DNA from: Pseudobdellovibrionaceae bacterium
GTDB lineage: Bacteria; Bdellovibrionota; Bdellovibrionia; Bdellovibrionales; Bdellovibrionaceae
Reading direction: 5' to 3'
Assembly: GCA_019637955.1 (NCBI GenBank)
Contig: JAHBUS010000010.1
Coordinates: 1-64,000 of the forward strand
Length of the DNA stretch: 64,000 bases
A model generated the notes under the pieces. That model saw only the letters and a list, made by a program, of their open reading frames with translations. It was not told the origin of the DNA and did no database searches. This document shows positions 35,440-44,596 of the stretch, piece by piece; positions within the stretch are counted from its first letter, which is position 1; the number at the start of each line of letters is the position of its first letter. The position numbers were made by a program, and so were the translations under genes.

Positions 35440-35943
35440 TTAAATGGATTTGGGGCTGAGCAAAAGCTGCAGCTCCGCGGACCGAGGTCCCATCTGATCG
35501 AAGCTTTCCACGTCTAAGATCACCACGCCGCTTTTCTTCAAATCGATAAACGAATGGGTCGCTCCCGAAAGCGCCCAGCTCGCGAAGGTCGACATCTGCG
35601 GCTCATGCCCGACCGCGATCACCGTGGTGGCGTGAGGCGCGTGCGATTTGAGCCAGTTGGCAAAGGCCTGAGGAGGGGCGTCCGAGACCAGCTCGGTGCA
35701 CTCGAGGTAACGTTCGTAAGGGATGATGCCGCCGATAATTTCGGCGGTCTGCTGCGCCCTCACGAGCGGCGACGAAACAAGCACCTGGACGTCCGAGAGA
35801 AGCAGCTCACGCAGGTGCCGCGCCATCTTTATCGTCTTCTCGATGCCTTTTTTGGTGATCGGCCGGAGCGCATCGTCCATCTTTTTCGCGGCGGAAATGT
35901 CGCGGTCCATGGCCAAACCGTGACGGAACAAGATCAACTTCAT
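35440..35943 (-). CDS. sixA: SixA-type phosphohistidine phosphatase
   Basis: 167 residues. Histidine-phosphatase fold: catalytic RHG in MKLILFRHGLAMD, SSPLVRAQQTAEII, and a second His in VIAVGHEPQMS. SixA removes phosphate from phosphohistidine on proteins. Its ATG overlaps the ppk1 stop (ATGA), so it is translated with polyphosphate kinase, whose reaction passes through a phosphohistidine; whether SixA acts on Ppk1 or on a different protein is open. Confidence 0.88.
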   Translation of the reverse strand: MKLILFRHGLAMDRDISAAKKMDDALRPITKKGIEKTIKMARHLRELLLSDVQVLVSSPLVRAQQTAEIIGGIIPYERYLECTELVSDAPPQAFANWLKSHAPHATTVIAVGHEPQMSTFASWALSGATHSFIDLKKSGVVILDVESFDQMGPRSAELQLLLSPKSI

Positions 35944-38087
35944 GATGACGACTCCGGAGTTTCCTCCTCGATGCTCACCGAACGCGACTTGGTGGTCGCC
36001 ATGAGCTGCGCCTGCAGGCCCACTTCGGAGCCTTTGCGCTGAACGTAACTACCATCCAGGTGCATGTCCCAGGTCTGACGCTGGTCTTTCAAATGCATTT
36101 GCACCAGCTCCCAAAGCTTTTCGCGCAGGGCGCGCTCTTTGATCGGCACCACACATTCGACGCGGGCGTGCAGATTGCGGTACATCCAATCGGCCGACCC
36201 GATGAAGAATTCGCCGTCGAGAGGGTCGATGGCGCCGTTGCGGAAGTAGAAAAAGCGGCTGTGCTCCAAGAAGCGGCCGATCACCGACATCACGCGCACC
36301 TTTTCGCTGAGGCCCACGACCCCGGGACGCAGGCAGCAAAAGCCGCGCACGACCAGGTCGATCTCCACGCCGCGCTGGGAGGCATTGTAAAGCGCCATGG
36401 CGATGTCGTTCTCTTCCATATTGTTCATCTTCGCAAAGATCTGGGCCGGGCGGCCCGCTTTGGCGTGCTCGGCCTCGCGCTCGATCATTTGTTTGAACTT
36501 TGAGAACATATTCACCGGCGCGATCAAAAGGTTTTCGTAATTGTTCTTCAGCGAACGGCCGGTCAAGAAGTGAAAGAACTCCACGAGTTCAGAGGTGATC
36601 TCCTCGCGCGCGGTCAACAACCCCACGTCGGTATAAAATTTCGCCGTGGCGGCGTTGTAGTTGCCGGTGCCGATATGGGCGTAGCAGCGAAGCCCATCGG
36701 CCTCTTGGCGCACGACCAACGAGGTTTTCGCGTGGGTTTTCAGACCCACGACGCCGTACACGACGTGCACGCCCGCATTTTCGAGTTCTTGCGCCCAGTA
36801 GATGTTGCGTTCTTCGTCGAAGCGCGCCTTGAGTTCAACCAAACAGACCACTTGTTTGCCCTCTTCGGCCGCGCGGATCAGCGACTTGATAAAGGGCGAA
36901 TTGTCGCCGGTGCGGTACAGGGTCATCTTGATCGCCAAAACCTTGGGATCGTCGCAGGCGACCCGGATGAACTTCTCCACCGAACTCGCGAAACTTTCGA
37001 AAGGGTGATGCACCAGCTGATCCGAGTGCTTGAGCAAATTGAAGATGGCCTGCGGATCGTCGTCCAAAAAGGCGGGCGGAACGACCGGTGTCCATGGCTC
37101 GAACTTCAGATGCGGAATCTTGAGATCGGCGACGACATTGAGGCTTGTGTAATCAAGCTCCTCTTTGAGCTCGTAAATGTCGTCTTCGCTGAGCTCAAGC
37201 TCGTCCATCAAAAACTTGAGCATCCAAGGATCGGGATTGGGCCCGTGCTCGAGCCGCACGACTTCGGCGAAGCGGCGCATGCGCAGCTCCTCCTCGATCA
37301 TCAACAGCAGATCTTCGGCGTCCTCTTCGTCGCGCGTGATGTCGGCATTGCGCGTGAGCCGGAACGGCATGATTCCCAAAACTTGCATTGACGGGAACAA
37401 ACCTTCCATATTGGCGGTGATCACATCCAGCAGGCTCACGAAGCGGTAGGAGTCCGAAGGACCTTCGACGCGAATCCATTGCGCCAACACTTGCGGTACC
37501 TTCACGCGCGCGAACAGCTTTTCTTCGCGATCAGGGTGCTTAAGCGTCACGCCGAGCGACGTCGACAAGTTTGAAATGAACGGAAACGGATGGCCCGGGT
37601 CCACCGACAGCGGCGTGAGCACCGGGAACACGTTTTTGATGTAGTACTTTTGCGTCCACTCTTTCTCTTTGGCGCTGAGTTCGTTCCAATCCAAAAGGTG
37701 GATGCCCGCGGTTCGAAGCGCGGGCTTGAGTTCTTTTCCGAAGAGGTGGGCTTTGTCGTGCAGGAGCTGCAGCACCTGGATGCGGATCTCTTGCAACTGC
37801 TGAACGGGGGTTTTGCCATCGGAAGACTTCGGCGAAATCCCGATCGCCACTTGCCGCTTGAGACCACCCACGCGCTTCATAAAAAATTCGTCCAGATTCG
37901 AATTGCAGATCGACATAAAACGGACGCGCTCCAGCAAGGGCGTGCGCGGGTCGACCGCTTCGTGAAGAACGCGCCGATTGAAATTGAGCCAGCCAATTTC
38001 ACGGTTCGTGAATTCGGTTTCGGAAGAAAGGGGGTGCTCGAGGATTTTGGGTTTTGCCTTACGTTTTGAGGCCTTAGGCTTTTTCAT
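35940..38087 (-). CDS. ppk1: Polyphosphate kinase 1
   Basis: 715 residues, typical length for Ppk1. Starts with a basic segment, then the N domain with NREIGWLNFNRRVLHEA (the usual family signature), a PHP-like head domain, and the two PLD-like catalytic domains. The phosphorylated His is in VVGLKTHAKTSLVV and the second key His in YAHIGTGNYN. Transfers phosphate from ATP to polyphosphate. Coupled to sixA; with ppx and phoUBR in the same window it builds a polyphosphate/phosphate theme. Confidence 0.95.
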   Translation of the reverse strand: MKKPKASKRKAKPKILEHPLSSETEFTNREIGWLNFNRRVLHEAVDPRTPLLERVRFMSICNSNLDEFFMKRVGGLKRQVAIGISPKSSDGKTPVQQLQEIRIQVLQLLHDKAHLFGKELKPALRTAGIHLLDWNELSAKEKEWTQKYYIKNVFPVLTPLSVDPGHPFPFISNLSTSLGVTLKHPDREEKLFARVKVPQVLAQWIRVEGPSDSYRFVSLLDVITANMEGLFPSMQVLGIMPFRLTRNADITRDEEDAEDLLLMIEEELRMRRFAEVVRLEHGPNPDPWMLKFLMDELELSEDDIYELKEELDYTSLNVVADLKIPHLKFEPWTPVVPPAFLDDDPQAIFNLLKHSDQLVHHPFESFASSVEKFIRVACDDPKVLAIKMTLYRTGDNSPFIKSLIRAAEEGKQVVCLVELKARFDEERNIYWAQELENAGVHVVYGVVGLKTHAKTSLVVRQEADGLRCYAHIGTGNYNAATAKFYTDVGLLTAREEITSELVEFFHFLTGRSLKNNYENLLIAPVNMFSKFKQMIEREAEHAKAGRPAQIFAKMNNMEENDIAMALYNASQRGVEIDLVVRGFCCLRPGVVGLSEKVRVMSVIGRFLEHSRFFYFRNGAIDPLDGEFFIGSADWMYRNLHARVECVVPIKERALREKLWELVQMHLKDQRQTWDMHLDGSYVQRKGSEVGLQAQLMATTKSRSVSIEEETPESSS

Positions 38088-38171
38088 CAGCTTCTCAGTC
38101 TAAGACACCGTGGCCGGGGCTGGGAACCCATTTTTCATCATGTTTTCAACAGGCTTTTCCGATAAGGGCGT

Positions 38172-38666
38172 ATGGTGTCGTCCCTGGCCCAATATGTCGC
38201 ACGAAGTCCACGCTACATCCTGCAACCGCATGACAATACGCTCATTCGCGTCGCTGGACCTAGCCAAATTCCCTGGGAAGAAGGCACCGAGATCCACAAC
38301 GTGTCCCTCTCTGGACTGGCCTTCACCGCGCCTTCGGACCTGACTCCCATGATCGGCGAAACGATCAAGATCCAGTTCGACACGCACGGCAGTGGCTCGA
38401 TGGCCTGCCTCGCGCTCGTGATCCGCCTCGACAAAGTGAGCAAGAGCACCATGCGCGTTGCCGTGAAATTCATGAAGCTCGAAATGCCTCAGCGTCTGGC
38501 GCTGGCCCAAGCGCTCGCGCAAAAGCTCAAGGAGCAAGGCGACCTTTCGGAAGCCTCCGACCAGGTGTTGTGGTGGGAGGGCCGCAAAGCCCGCATCGTC
38601 ATGGCGATGACCGCTCTGGCCCTCTGGGTGGCGCTGCTCCATTTCTTTTGGTTCAAATCCCTGTAG
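38172..38666 (+). CDS. PilZ-like domain protein with C-terminal membrane helix
   Basis: 164 residues; AAGGG ribosome site. The N-terminal half shows a PilZ-like core: RSPRYILQP (possible RxxxR), NVSLSGLAF (NxSxxG), and VAVKFMKLE. PilZ domains bind cyclic di-GMP; the spacing here is slightly off, so binding is likely but not certain. A helical linker and one C-terminal TM (about 142-160) put the domain on the cytoplasmic face of the membrane. Divergent from ppk1 across 84 bp. Confidence 0.65.
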   Translation: MVSSLAQYVARSPRYILQPHDNTLIRVAGPSQIPWEEGTEIHNVSLSGLAFTAPSDLTPMIGETIKIQFDTHGSGSMACLALVIRLDKVSKSTMRVAVKFMKLEMPQRLALAQALAQKLKEQGDLSEASDQVLWWEGRKARIVMAMTALALWVALLHFFWFKSL

Positions 38667-38775
38667 CGCTCCGGTCGGTTGATTTTCATCTTCCGCGCGA
38701 GAAACACGTCGAGTTGACCCGCACCCGGCGCTCTTTCATAACTCCAGACACAAAAACCTATCTCTGGAGGACAGG

Positions 38776-39294
38776 ATGAAGAAAAATATTTTGGGCTTCT
38801 TGCTCGCGACTCTGACGGTGACTTCGGCTTTCGCAACTGAAAGCGATCTCACTCTTCCTGGCGAACGCTGGCTCGCGCAATTCACCGCTTACGTTTGCGA
38901 TGACGGCAACACCCAAACCCAATCCGTGCCCGCCGAACTCGCGGCTCTGAAAGTGGCTTTCGGCCGCGCGACAACGGACTACTCGCTCGACAATCTCTTG
39001 GTGAAAGCCACCTTTGAAGAAGACGGCGTGACTTGCAACTACAGCTCGCTGCTCTTCGCCGACAACGCGGCTTGGACCATCAAACTCCTCGATTCAAAAG
39101 CCTACGCTCCTGCGGGCGGCTCCACCTGCGCGGCTGGTAAAGCCGTCATCGACGCTCTCTTGAAAGACAACAAGTACAAATATCTGCACGGCCGTGCCGC
39201 GATCTTCGTTCCTGTGCAAGACGCCGCCGCCCAGTGCGGTGAAGGCGCGACCACCGTGGGTCTGCACTTCCAAGTCAAAGGCAAAATTCAGTAA
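38776..39294 (+). CDS. Exported protein of unknown function
   Basis: 172 residues; strong GGAGGAC site. Signal peptide ends SAFA (about residue 20). The mature part has four Cys (CDDG, CNY, CAAG, CGEG), probably two disulfides, and an overall beta-rich pattern ending in GLHFQVKGKIQ. No family recognised. Followed by a strong terminator. Confidence 0.75.
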   Translation: MKKNILGFLLATLTVTSAFATESDLTLPGERWLAQFTAYVCDDGNTQTQSVPAELAALKVAFGRATTDYSLDNLLVKATFEEDGVTCNYSSLLFADNAAWTIKLLDSKAYAPAGGSTCAAGKAVIDALLKDNKYKYLHGRAAIFVPVQDAAAQCGEGATTVGLHFQVKGKIQ

Positions 39295-39311
39295 GCTTTG
39301 CCCGCGCATCG

Positions 39312-39344
39312 AAAAAAAAGGGAGGCGCTGGCCTCCCTTTTTTT
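39312..39344 (+). terminator. Rho-independent terminator
   Basis: GGGAGGC-GCTG-GCCTCCC with a run of A before and T after gives a strong stem that can act on both strands, serving the gene ending at 39294 and the convergent PilZ gene ending at 39367. Confidence 0.85.
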
Positions 39345-39366
39345 GTTTCTTTCATTCAAGGCCGTC

Positions 39367-39672
39367 TTAAGCGGCGACGCCCTTTTCAAGCAGGCGGTCG
39401 AGAACGCGGTTCGAGGCGATGAAGCTGACGCCCGTGCGGTTGCCGTCACGCCACATCACTTCGGCGTTCACGTGGTGCTTGCGGTTCAAGGATTTCAAAA
39501 CGATGGTCATCCGGATGAGATCGCCTTGGCGGATCTCATAGCCGTCATGCTTCCACTCGAGGCAAGCGCCGCTCGAGGACATGTTGCGCACGCTCATGAT
39601 CATCTGACCGTTACGGCCATAGATCTCGACGGATGCCATCTCTTTGGTGGGATGCCGGGGCGCAGGTTCCAT
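39367..39672 (-). CDS. PilZ-domain protein
   Basis: 101 residues from the ATG at 39672, where AGGAG lies 7 bases upstream; an ATG at 39678 is too close to it. A single PilZ-like domain: RHPTKEMASVEIYG start, NMSSSGACLEW (NxSxxG) and AEVMWRDGNRTGVSFI. The arginine pair for cyclic di-GMP is less clear than in classic PilZ. Soluble, no signal peptide. The gene starts 27 bases after the UdgX-fusion stop. Confidence 0.7.
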   Translation of the reverse strand: MEPAPRHPTKEMASVEIYGRNGQMIMSVRNMSSSGACLEWKHDGYEIRQGDLIRMTIVLKSLNRKHHVNAEVMWRDGNRTGVSFIASNRVLDRLLEKGVAA

Positions 39673-39698
39673 AGTCATTCTCCTAGCAAACTTATCGG

Positions 39699-41141
39699 TC
39701 AGCTTTGAGGCAAACAAGAGTCGGGCGCCTTGGGATTCTCGTTTTGAGACAGAAAATTTTGCGCCTGCGCCAGATCCATTTTGAGATCTTCAAGACGTTC
39801 CCGCCGTTCGTCCTCGGAAAAGCTTCTTAAAATCGCGGCGGGGTGCCACGAAAGTAAAATCGCCGGGGCCAGCGCCGATTCGAACAACCGCCCTCGCTCC
39901 TCTTTGACCTTCGGCAAACGCCCCAGCAGCGCGGTTCCCGCGGTCGCGCCCAACGCCACAATCAGAGCGGGCTTCACCCTCGCGATCTCCGCCTCCAGCC
40001 AGGGTTTGCAAGCGTGCATCTCACTTCCCGACGCTTTCTGGTGAATGCGGATCTTCGAACCGGTCTCAGACTCGCGCCACTTGAAATGCTTCACCGCGCT
40101 CGTCACGTAAACGTCGGCGCGGTCGATCCCCGCCGCCCGCAAGCACTCGTCCAAGACTTCGCCCGCCGGTCCCACGAACGGCCGGCCTTCTTGATCCTCG
40201 CGGTCTCCGGGCTGTTCGCCCACGATCATCAGGCGTGCGGACTCGGGGCCTTCGCCGAACACCAAATTCTGCGCCCGGTGCACGATCGGGCACGCGGAAC
40301 AAGACTGCGCCGCCGCTCGAAGCTCCGTCAGCGAAGCCCCCGCCGGAGGCTCGGCCTGACGGTTCTGATTTTTGGCCATCTCCTGCAAACGCGCGGGCGC
40401 GTTGCGCACGAGTTCGGGAATCAAAGCCGTCTCGGGCATGCTCGACCAGTACTGCGGCGACATCTCGGCCTTCATCGCTTTGATCTTCACGCGCGCGGGA
40501 TTAAAAATGGATGCGTAATAAGTTTGCCAGACACCGTCAAAGGCGTCTTCAGCTTGAAACTCGTGTTGGGGCATTCCGGGTCCGTACTTGATTTCTCCCA
40601 GATCCCAGTGCGCGGATTCGTCGGGAGTAAAAATGCTCCAGGTGCGGTCGCCAAAGCGCCGCGCGAAAAACGGGGCTCCCAATTTCAGAATCGGGTGTTC
40701 AGGTTTGTGCCAGGCCACGTAATGCTCCCGTCCGTCGACGTCCGTTTTCTTGAAACGCACGAACGCGTGCATTTTGTGAATGTCGCGGCGAAGGGTTTTC
40801 ATCAATAGCTCGGCGCGAGCAATGTCGGGGTCGACCGAAAACTTGAGCAGATCTTTGCGTTCATATTTGAGGCGGAATAAAATCCGGTACAGCAAATCCC
40901 AACGGTCCGCATCCGCCGCGCTGGAGATCAACTGCGCCCATTCCAAGAACTCGGCAGGCACCTGAAACCGCCCTCCCGGTGCCGACAGGACTTTCATGTC
41001 CGGATCCGTCGAACCAAAAAGCGACAAACTCCCCGATTCTTTGGACCACAAGATCTTTGAAGGTTCGATACCCGCTTCGAGAAATTTGCGCGCCTCTTGC
41101 CGCCAACCCTCGAGATCCGGCTTAAAATCGGCGGCGATCAC
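39699..41141 (-). CDS. DUF4130-UdgX fusion, uracil-DNA glycosylase superfamily
   Basis: 480 residues; GTG start overlapping the stop of the radical-SAM gene. N-terminal about 245 residues match the DUF4130 (SAM-associated) family, with RDIHKMHAFVRFK and KPEHPIL. The C-terminal about 210 residues are a UdgX-type UDG: GEQPGDREDQEGRPFVGPAG (motif A), SAVKHFKW, and the family mark KIRIH whose His forms a covalent bond to uracil-DNA in the mycobacterial enzyme. Cys pairs for an iron-sulfur cluster are present (SCSACP, HACKPW). In many genomes the two parts are separate genes beside the same radical-SAM protein; here they are fused. Role in uracil or damaged-base handling. Confidence 0.9.
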   Translation of the reverse strand: MIAADFKPDLEGWRQEARKFLEAGIEPSKILWSKESGSLSLFGSTDPDMKVLSAPGGRFQVPAEFLEWAQLISSAADADRWDLLYRILFRLKYERKDLLKFSVDPDIARAELLMKTLRRDIHKMHAFVRFKKTDVDGREHYVAWHKPEHPILKLGAPFFARRFGDRTWSIFTPDESAHWDLGEIKYGPGMPQHEFQAEDAFDGVWQTYYASIFNPARVKIKAMKAEMSPQYWSSMPETALIPELVRNAPARLQEMAKNQNRQAEPPAGASLTELRAAAQSCSACPIVHRAQNLVFGEGPESARLMIVGEQPGDREDQEGRPFVGPAGEVLDECLRAAGIDRADVYVTSAVKHFKWRESETGSKIRIHQKASGSEMHACKPWLEAEIARVKPALIVALGATAGTALLGRLPKVKEERGRLFESALAPAILLSWHPAAILRSFSEDERRERLEDLKMDLAQAQNFLSQNENPKAPDSCLPQS

Positions 41142-42418
41142 AACTCACCCGAGGCGGCGGTCTGGCGCAGATCAAAAAGCGAGAGTTGTTCGGCGGCGGG
41201 CTTGAGGCGGTTTCCGAGAAGATCGTGATCAAGCAAAAGGGCATCGGGATTGTGATCCGCCGTGATGACAAAGAACCGCGCGCGGTTCCACGCCACGCGA
41301 AGTCGGCGGATGTCCTCGACGCGCAACCGGCGAAAGCGACGGGCTTCGATCAAACGGTCGACGTTGCGCACCCCGAATCCCGGCACGCGCAAGAGCGCTT
41401 CGCGGTCGGCGGTGTTGATATCCACGGGGAAAAAGGCGCGGTGACCCAAGGCCCACGCAGATTTCGGGTCCAAATCCAGAGCCAGGTTCGGCGCCTCGGC
41501 GGTCGTCAGTTCGTGCGCTTTAAAGTCGTAAAATCGCACCAACCAATCGGCTTGGTACAAACGGTTTTCGCGAACGAGCGAGGGCTTTTCGGACGGCAGA
41601 ACCGCATCGGCGTGCGGGATCGGACTGTACGCGGAGTAATAAACACGGCGAAGCTTATGATCCTGATAGAGCTTTTCCGACGCGCCCAAAATGGCGGCGT
41701 CCGTACTGGGCGTGGCGCCCACGATCATCTGCGTGGTTTGCCCCGCGGGCGCGAACTTGGTTTGCACGCGCATTTTTTTATTGTCCTCGCGAACTTCGCT
41801 CGAACGCTCATCAATTTGCGACATCGACTGCGTGGCCGCCGCGATGGTCTTTGCGGGAGCCAGCTGATCCAAATCGCCCTGCACCGGCAGCTCAATGTTC
41901 GCGCTCAGCCGGTCGGCCCAAAGCCCGGCTTCGTGAATCAACTCTTGTGAGGCACCCGCCACCACTTTGAGATGGATGTAACCGCCAAAGCGGTGCTTCA
42001 GACGCAAATCGCGCGCGACGCGAATCAGCTTTTCCATGGTGGCATCGGAACTGCCCGCGATGCCCGAGCTCAGAAACAACCCTTCGATATAGTTCCGACG
42101 GTAGAACTCGAGCGTGAGCCACACCACCTCCGACGGCTGAAAGCCGGCCCGGGGCGTGTCGCTCGAGACGCGGTTGATGCAGAACTTGCAGTCGTAAATA
42201 CAATGGTTGGTGAGCAAGAGCTTGAGCAAAGAAACGCAGCGGCCATCGGGCGTGTAACTGTGGCAGATCCCCATCCCTTCGGTGTTGCCCATCCCGCCGG
42301 CCGCCCGCGCGCGGTTCGAGCCGCTGCTCGCACAGGACGCATCGTACTTCGCCGCGTCCGCGAGGATCTTGAGTTTTTCTTTAAGCACCTGAAAATTGGG
42401 AGTGGACGCCTGCTGCAT
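41138..42418 (-). CDS. Radical-SAM protein of the UdgX-linked DNA repair set
   Basis: 426 residues. Radical-SAM CxxxCxxC in CIYDCKFC after a conserved CHSYTPDGRCVSLLKLL segment; a C-terminal helix-hairpin-helix (INTADREALLRVPGFGVRNVDRLIEA) should bind DNA. This gene family is linked to UDG/DUF4130 partners in many bacteria and is called putative DNA modification or repair rSAM; its reaction is unknown. The 3' end overlaps the UdgX-fusion start. An AT-rich TATAATATA stretch lies just upstream of the ATG. Confidence 0.9.
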   Translation of the reverse strand: MQQASTPNFQVLKEKLKILADAAKYDASCASSGSNRARAAGGMGNTEGMGICHSYTPDGRCVSLLKLLLTNHCIYDCKFCINRVSSDTPRAGFQPSEVVWLTLEFYRRNYIEGLFLSSGIAGSSDATMEKLIRVARDLRLKHRFGGYIHLKVVAGASQELIHEAGLWADRLSANIELPVQGDLDQLAPAKTIAAATQSMSQIDERSSEVREDNKKMRVQTKFAPAGQTTQMIVGATPSTDAAILGASEKLYQDHKLRRVYYSAYSPIPHADAVLPSEKPSLVRENRLYQADWLVRFYDFKAHELTTAEAPNLALDLDPKSAWALGHRAFFPVDINTADREALLRVPGFGVRNVDRLIEARRFRRLRVEDIRRLRVAWNRARFFVITADHNPDALLLDHDLLGNRLKPAAEQLSLFDLRQTAASGEL

Positions 42419-42630
42419 TTACATATAATATACACATGGACGAGCCTCCGCTTCAAGTCGAGTTTCTCAGGATTGCTCGGGGCAAAATTCTTTGCCGTGT
42501 GGCAATTGACCCTGCCGGTCTCGAATCGGCACGCGTATATTTGCCGACGTCCCTTTGTTCGGTGGCCGCTCGATTGCTCCTCTTTAAATTTGAAGACCAT
42601 CTTCAAAACCGACGTCCCAAAGGGGGGATC

Positions 42631-43134
42631 ATGATCGAAGAAAAAAACAACTTCAAACGCATGACGGATCTGATGGAAGAGTGCCAAGTCGCGATGCTCA
42701 CCACTTTTGGCAAGGGCGGCGACATGCACAGCCGTCCCATGGGACATCTGCAGTACGAGTTCGATGGGCGTCATCTCTGGTTCTTCACCAGCGCCGATTC
42801 CGCCATCGTCTCCGAAATTGAATCCGACAGCAGCGTCAACGTGACCTACAGCGAACCCAAAAAGCAGATCTACGTGGCCGCCTCCGGCACCGGCGAAATC
42901 ATTGACGACCGCGAAAAGATCCGCGAGCTCTGGACGCCGCTGGCGACCGCTTGGTTTCCCAAGGGAGTCGATGATCCGTCTTTGCGCTTGATCAAAATCG
43001 AAGTGGCGAACGCCGAGTATTGGGAAGTCCAATTCGGCGGCCTGAAGCAGATCATCGCGATCGCCAAGGCGATCACGACTGGCGAGCAGCCCGACGCCTC
43101 GGGCGTTCACGGCCGCATCGGATCCCTGCAGTAA
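42631..43134 (+). CDS. PNPOx-like general stress protein (FMN-binding split barrel)
   Basis: 167 residues from the ATG at 42631, which has a very strong AGGGGGG site. The same frame is open back to 42436, but that part has no family features and the normal start is here. Matches the general-stress GS26-like branch of the pyridoxamine-phosphate-oxidase fold: VAMLTTFGKGGDMHSRPMG, LWFFTSADSAIVSEI and YWEVQFGG. Binds flavin; physiological reaction unknown. Confidence 0.85.
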   Translation: MIEEKNNFKRMTDLMEECQVAMLTTFGKGGDMHSRPMGHLQYEFDGRHLWFFTSADSAIVSEIESDSSVNVTYSEPKKQIYVAASGTGEIIDDREKIRELWTPLATAWFPKGVDDPSLRLIKIEVANAEYWEVQFGGLKQIIAIAKAITTGEQPDASGVHGRIGSLQ

Positions 43135-43143
43135 CGGGGCGGC

Positions 43144-43860
43144 TTAAGCCGGTCCGCACTGGGGCACGTAAAGGTAAACGAGCGCGCCCTGGAAAATTTC
43201 GAATTTCATCAAATCTTTGAGGCGCCCGGGAGCAAAAATCGGGCAGCCTTGTCCTTCGGGCTTCACTTTGTCGCCCTCGAACATGCCTTCGTGTTCGTGC
43301 AGCACCACGCCGCCCGCCCACGCATCGTCGTTGCGTTTTTCAAGACCCCAAATTTTCACGCCGCCACAAACGCCCGTCACCAACGGAAAATTCTTTTGCG
43401 TCATGTGGCAGCCGCGGGTCACGTAAAACCCGGGACGGGTCATGTTCTTGCGGCTCCCATCGCGGTGGACGCATTTGTCGAGCAGGCCGTCGTGCTCAGG
43501 ATCTCCATGACGAACCAAAACGGGATTGTAAACGGTGCCGCCGTGAGCGACGTATTCATGAGCCAGAACATCGCAGGCGTTCACGTCGATGACGTAGCCG
43601 CGGCGGACCTTCGAGTTTTTGGAGTAATCGACCAAGAGAATATTTTTTTGCGTGACGACCGAGCGGAACTTTCGCAAACCCCGGAACATCTTTTCGAGCG
43701 CGGTTTTGTTGATTTTTACTTTCAAGCGGTTTTCGCCGTCGGCGAGTTTGTCGACGCAAGAGCGGGGTTCGTCGGCACCGGCCTGGCCCGTCGCCGGCAG
43801 CAACGTGAGAACAGCGAACAGAAGAGTCAAACCCAACAATCCTTGGTGGTGTGCTTTCAC
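43144..43860 (-). CDS. YkuD_2-type L,D-transpeptidase-like exported protein
   Basis: 238 residues from the GTG at 43860, which has AGGAGG 7 bases upstream; the longer open frame to 43989 reads into the aat gene and is rejected. Signal peptide ends GQAGA. The domain shows ILLVDYSKNS, GGVVLHEHEGM (His motif) and GQGCPIFAPG (catalytic Cys), like YkuD_2 L,D-transpeptidases. A distant relative is at 17078. The catalytic Cys is kept in both. Acts on peptidoglycan in the periplasm or beyond. Confidence 0.8.
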   Translation of the reverse strand: MKAHHQGLLGLTLLFAVLTLLPATGQAGADEPRSCVDKLADGENRLKVKINKTALEKMFRGLRKFRSVVTQKNILLVDYSKNSKVRRGYVIDVNACDVLAHEYVAHGGTVYNPVLVRHGDPEHDGLLDKCVHRDGSRKNMTRPGFYVTRGCHMTQKNFPLVTGVCGGVKIWGLEKRNDDAWAGGVVLHEHEGMFEGDKVKPEGQGCPIFAPGRLKDLMKFEIFQGALVYLYVPQCGPA

Positions 43861-43885
43861 GCGAATTCCTCCTGGAATTTGGCCT

Positions 43886-44530
43886 CTAAAGGCCGCGTCT
43901 TTGTAAGAACTCCTCCCGTGCAATGTATTTGCCACCCATCTGTTTGGTGACGTCGGTGACCATTTGGATGTCCATCCAGGTGTGCCCAAGGGTTTCGAGA
44001 TGCTCGACCAGTTTCCACAGGGCCATTTTGGAGGCGTTATCTGTGTGATGGAACATGCTTTCTCCCGAAAACAGCCCCTCGATCAAGACCCCGTAAATGC
44101 CGCCGACCAAAACCCCGTCCTCCCAACACTCCAGGCTGAGGGCCTCACCCGAAGCGTGTAACTTTTCGTAGGCGGGGACCATTTGCGGCACAATCCAGGT
44201 GCCGGTCTGTCCCGGGCGGGGCTGGTTTTGGCACGCGCGAACCACTTCCGAGAACGCCTCGTTCACGGTGAAGAGCCAATCGATTTTGTTCGCGAACTTT
44301 TTCAGCGAGCGCGGAACATGGAAGTCTTTAAAATCCAAAACACCGCGGGGGTCGGGGCAAAACCAGAGCGGAGGCATCCCCTCTTGCGGCCATGGAAAGA
44401 TGCCTTTGCGGTAAGCAGCACGAAGGGTTTCCACGTTCATGGTCCCACCGACGGCGACAAGGCCCTCTTTAGTGGAGTGTCGTGGATTCGGAAATTCGAT
44501 GGAGCCCATCATGGTCTTGAATGCTATCAC
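43886..44530 (-). CDS. aat: Leucyl/phenylalanyl-tRNA-protein transferase
   Basis: 214 residues. Transfers Leu or Phe from tRNA to proteins with N-terminal Arg or Lys, marking them for ClpS-ClpAP. Family motifs are clear: LVAVGGxMxxETLRAAYRKGIFPW, WFCPDPRGVL, and GLFSGESMFH. Starts possible at GTG 44530 or ATG 44512. 3' end lies 25 bp before the YkuD_2 gene on the same strand. Confidence 0.95.
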   Translation of the reverse strand: MIAFKTMMGSIEFPNPRHSTKEGLVAVGGTMNVETLRAAYRKGIFPWPQEGMPPLWFCPDPRGVLDFKDFHVPRSLKKFANKIDWLFTVNEAFSEVVRACQNQPRPGQTGTWIVPQMVPAYEKLHASGEALSLECWEDGVLVGGIYGVLIEGLFSGESMFHHTDNASKMALWKLVEHLETLGHTWMDIQMVTDVTKQMGGKYIAREEFLQRRGL

Positions 44531-44596
44531 ACTCTCCGAAATATTGCGCCGTGAATCCCTTGCCTTTTTCTCACGGACGGAAGACGAGTAGACGAG

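Noticed and set aside
42436-42630. 65-residue N-terminal extension of the PNPOx-like protein
   Set aside because: The frame is open, but the family start and a very strong ribosome site are at 42631; the extension has no features.
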